Of a stretch of 64,000 nucleotides of DNA, positions 60,694 through 64,000 are shown in pieces. The notes beneath the pieces were generated by a model. The model had not been told where the DNA came from. It did not search any database and worked only from the letters and a program-made list of their open reading frames with translations. The stretch's first letter is position 1. Each line of letters starts with the position of its first letter. Origin of the DNA: Monomorium pharaonis (taxonomy: Eukaryota > Arthropoda > Insecta > Hymenoptera > Formicidae); NCBI RefSeq assembly GCF_013373865.1, contig NC_050468.1, positions 20,788,774 to 20,852,773 on the forward strand. Direction: 5' to 3'. The position numbers and the translations under genes are program-made.

Positions 60694-63445
60694 CTGAAGG
60701 CATAAGAAAAAAAAAAGACCAATTAGTCTACGCTTAACAAACGTCGGTTGGAGCTGACCAATTAATGCACAGTTAACAAGGAAATAATATAAATATCGCT
60801 ATCAGCGATCGAGCAGTTTGACCAGAACGGGCTACCTAATTTTTATACGTAATAATGTCTCATGAAGAAATCATTTAAAACGAGGGGGAGGGGGATTGAG
60901 TTTCTTTGCTATACTGCTTAGTGTATATTTTAGTAGCGACCCCGATCCCTCCCGCTATATATATCTTCTGTCCCGGTTCTTAAGCCACGCTTTCTATCGT
61001 TCTCCGCGATGATTTTCGGATAATCTTTCGATATTTTTCTGCAAATTGTGAAACAGCGTATAGCACGCTCTTGTTCAAAACCCACTGTTGCATGTAACGA
61101 GTCTTGCTTCTTAAAATACATAGCAACAGAGCAAATAACGTATCAGAAGGAAAGCTCACAGCACAATTTTCAAGTACCAAACAAAGATAATTGTTTACAT
61201 TGCATTGAATGGAAATCTTCACGATCCGTCGTGACAAATCAATCTCCACAACAGCATCCGCGGTATCTCTTCGGTGACAACAATCTTTCGCAGTATGAAA
61301 AATCGCGTGGCATAAGTTACGATCCGCATTACGATCGAGACGAGCTTGAGAAGGCGAGCGAGGATTAAATCGGGGAGAACCTAAGGCGAGTTCGCGGAAT
61401 AATTTAGTCGAAAATCGCGAGGCGAAGCACGGCATTTGATCGGGAATCAATAAAAAATGCCCCAGGGTCGGCGGTTGAAACTTGTCGGGTTGGAAAAATA
61501 TTGCGTGAAATTCAATACGGGCGGCGTGAAGCCCACGACGGGCCAATTTTGGACATGAGCCACCCTCCTAACGTCTCTGCACGCGCTCTAAGATCTATTT
61601 GTAAAACATTGACTCCTCCCGCGCGCGAGTATTAAAGCATTTCCGAGGGCATTTCCGAATCCGCCTGTTACTTAACAATTAAACCGCGGACGTAATTCTC
61701 ATTGCGTCATCGACTGCATTGTTACCGTAGATATTCGGCGAGAAAAACGGGGATACGTGGGTGTACACTTTACGATCTACGACCAATCTGCGAGAAGCGT
61801 TTGCGAGTCACAAAACACGTCGAGCTGTGACAAATAAATAATATTTTATAACTTAAAAAAGTGGAGAAAAGTCTTTTTTTTAAATTCTTGGTGACTTTTT
61901 ATTCATTTAACACTGTCATTTTAAGAATAATAAATAATAAACAAATTTCTAAGCAATAAAATAGTAATATTACTTGAAAATTTTTTTTTTCTAATATTGA
62001 TAAATATATTGATAAACAAGATTAAAAGTTATATTTATAATAATAATTTAAATGTAGTAACAAGTGTCGTTGCCATATTTTTGCTAGCATGACGTTATAT
62101 TTAAAGAGTATTGTACATTTTATAAATGTCACATTTTTTACACAAATATAATATAATGTAACTTCATTCTTTCTATTCCATAAGTGTTTTTTTATAGATG
62201 CCATTCTTTCTTATAAACATAAATTTTCAAAATTCTTATATTTTGTTTAAATTAAGTTATTTAAGACTCTCCTTTCCATAAGACTTTTTAAATGCTATTT
62301 TAAAAAATTATTTAAAGAAAACTATGTAGTTTCTAATAGTTCTAACCTAATTTTCTGTAATAATATAATTTATTAAAACTTTTATATTTTGTTGCAATTA
62401 AATTATTTAAGATTCTTCTTCCCATAACGCTTTTAATGCTATCTTAAAAATTTATTTAAAGAAAACTGTACGATTAAAAAATTTGGAAAAATTCAGAATG
62501 TCTACGTATTAGTCACAGATTGAGTCTCGAAATTTCATTAAGTTTTTATATTACATGACAAAAAACTGGTGAATCTTTATCCGTTGATAAAACGTATCGT
62601 CGCGCGATACGTTTGCATGAATTTGTAATTTAATACGTCGCTTAAAAGTCTTACGTACACGCGCGCGAATGATGTGCTGTATCGATGGAAATATAGCCAC
62701 GTGCAGTTTATGACCAAGGGATATCCTCCTTCCCAAGGACGGAGGAATGCGATAGCTCGATGTATTTGCTGATAACACATTATTTCTATTTCTGACCGTT
62801 TATACGTTACGTGTAACACGACTACTCGTTTTCCGGCCTACGCCGACGAACGGTGTTCAACCGTTTTTGAAGACGAACAACGAGCGGCGCGAATAACATC
62901 TTTCCTGATTTACACAGTTTACGAGCGAAAGAAAAAATTTTCACGTCCGACCGATCGCGTTGTGTGCGATAAAAAGTGTACGTTATTCGTAAATGAAAAG
63001 TTATTCTTAGAAAAAATCGACATTTATTCATTGTCACATATGAACATTCAGTTGTAAAGCGATTGAAAGACAATTGAAAGTCGATTGAAAGTCAGGCTGC
63101 TTATTGCACATTTAAAATTATTAGTAACTATGTAATAATGCTTACATATTATTCAAAATATTCAAATTTTATTCAAAAATTTGGAAAAGTAAAATAAAGT
63201 TTTAATCAAGATTTATATAAAAATACGGTTGTATACATTTCGTATTACATATGCCAAACAAAAATAAAGATCTAACAGGCAGATTAAACTAAACTAATAG
63301 CGATTATGTTCATGTAATAAGGATCTTACACATGTAATAGGATCAAATATCAAAATCGATCATTTTTGTTTTAATGAAATTCTTTATTGTAAACGATTTT
63401 TATTGCACTATTTACTTATATCTATTGCAAAAGACTTATTATATG

Positions 63446-63498
<53 letters not shown>

Positions 63499-64000
63499 TT
63501 ATATTTATATCTTAATGAAAAACTGTCATGATTTAAATCAAAGTCAAATTTACTTTTGTGTTTATGTGTTATTAATATATATATGTAGAGCTCGAGAGTT
63601 CGAGAATTCGAGAAAGAGAGGGTTCAAGAAAGAGACAAAATCACTCTGATTCTCATCGATGTCGATCGTTCGTTACCTTCAACTTTAATGATTAAACTAA
63701 TTAAAAACAAAATTACATTATATTTAAATTCAAATTTTATCATGTTTTTGTTAAAAATTTTACAAATAACTCTAAAGTTTTAATTCTATAATCAAAATTT
63801 TATAAAGTTTACCATTGAGAAGAAAACAAATTAATAATACAAATGTTTTTTCAGTTTCTCAAAAGCAGTTGTTTGCGATATGGTTTTAAGGAGCACAGAG
63901 TGGTATTTTGAATTCTAGTAAGAATTAATCTGATAGTCTGATACTAAGGAAAACTCTTAGTCGTTATTGCCTCTATTTAATCCATCTGCCACTCTTTACT
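60694..64000 (-). other. Actn: Actn intron 1 (to window edge)
   Basis: It begins with the CTTATGCCTTCAG acceptor read on the minus strand. It contains a GC-richer block (about 60900-61830) with a 188-codon minus frame (60980-61546) and an opposing 106-codon plus frame (61048-61368), neither recognisable, and a smaller block at about 62640-62990. No exon encoding the typical acidic actinin N-terminus is visible. Confidence 0.65.
63447..63511. repeat. (AT)n and (TATATT)n microsatellite
   Basis: A pure AT run followed by TATATT/TATTTA hexamers near the right edge. Confidence 0.92.

Overview
This is animal nuclear DNA, almost certainly insect and most likely hymenopteran (ant-like). It is AT-rich, the genes are split by GT-AG introns, and AT-rich desert is interrupted by CpG-rich blocks. 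It carries two insect-type genes, a giant group VI chitinase and muscle/non-muscle alpha-actinin. The order assignment is an inference from composition and gene set, not a proof. No bacterial, organellar or viral genes were recognised.

Layout, left to right. (1) A small 152-bp inverted-repeat element lies at 189-340. (2) An 11-exon plus-strand gene at 479-5313 encodes a six-RRM protein, the RBM19/Mrd1 ribosome-biogenesis factor (871 aa). (3) About 18 kb (5.3-23.4 kb) has no gene I can support. It holds diverged repeats, a Helitron-like element with an internal 10-bp minisatellite (13039-14500), an element with long inverted termini (about 14505-15826), and a series of CpG-rich blocks. (4) A plus-strand gene runs from a signal-peptide exon at 23408 through a 6.7-kb first intron to a stop at 48632. 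Its 20 recognised coding segments give an open frame of about 4,012 residues with this order: signal peptide, GH18 chitinase, CBM14, about 3,000 residues of Ser/Thr/Arg-rich sequence, and a second CBM14. That order is characteristic of insect Cht6. The exon with the start codon was not located. (5) About 4.9 kb of 3' flanks separates it from (6) the convergent minus-strand alpha-actinin gene (53556-60693 and onward past the right edge), with CH domains, spectrin rod and EF-hand tail complete except for the N-terminal exon. It contains a pair of equal-length 86-nt exons that look mutually exclusive.

The three genes are functionally independent: nucleolar pre-rRNA processing, cuticle or tracheal chitin organisation, and actin cross-linking. 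The less ordinary items are in the chitinase gene: a GC-AG intron, an ambiguous junction with a probable 41-nt micro-exon, a seven-copy 56-residue tandem repeat, and very long unspliced Ser/Thr-rich exons. The transposon-derived hairpins around it are also of interest, notably a foldback element whose loop looks like a tRNA.

All exon borders were read by eye from splice consensus and frame. No similarity search was run.
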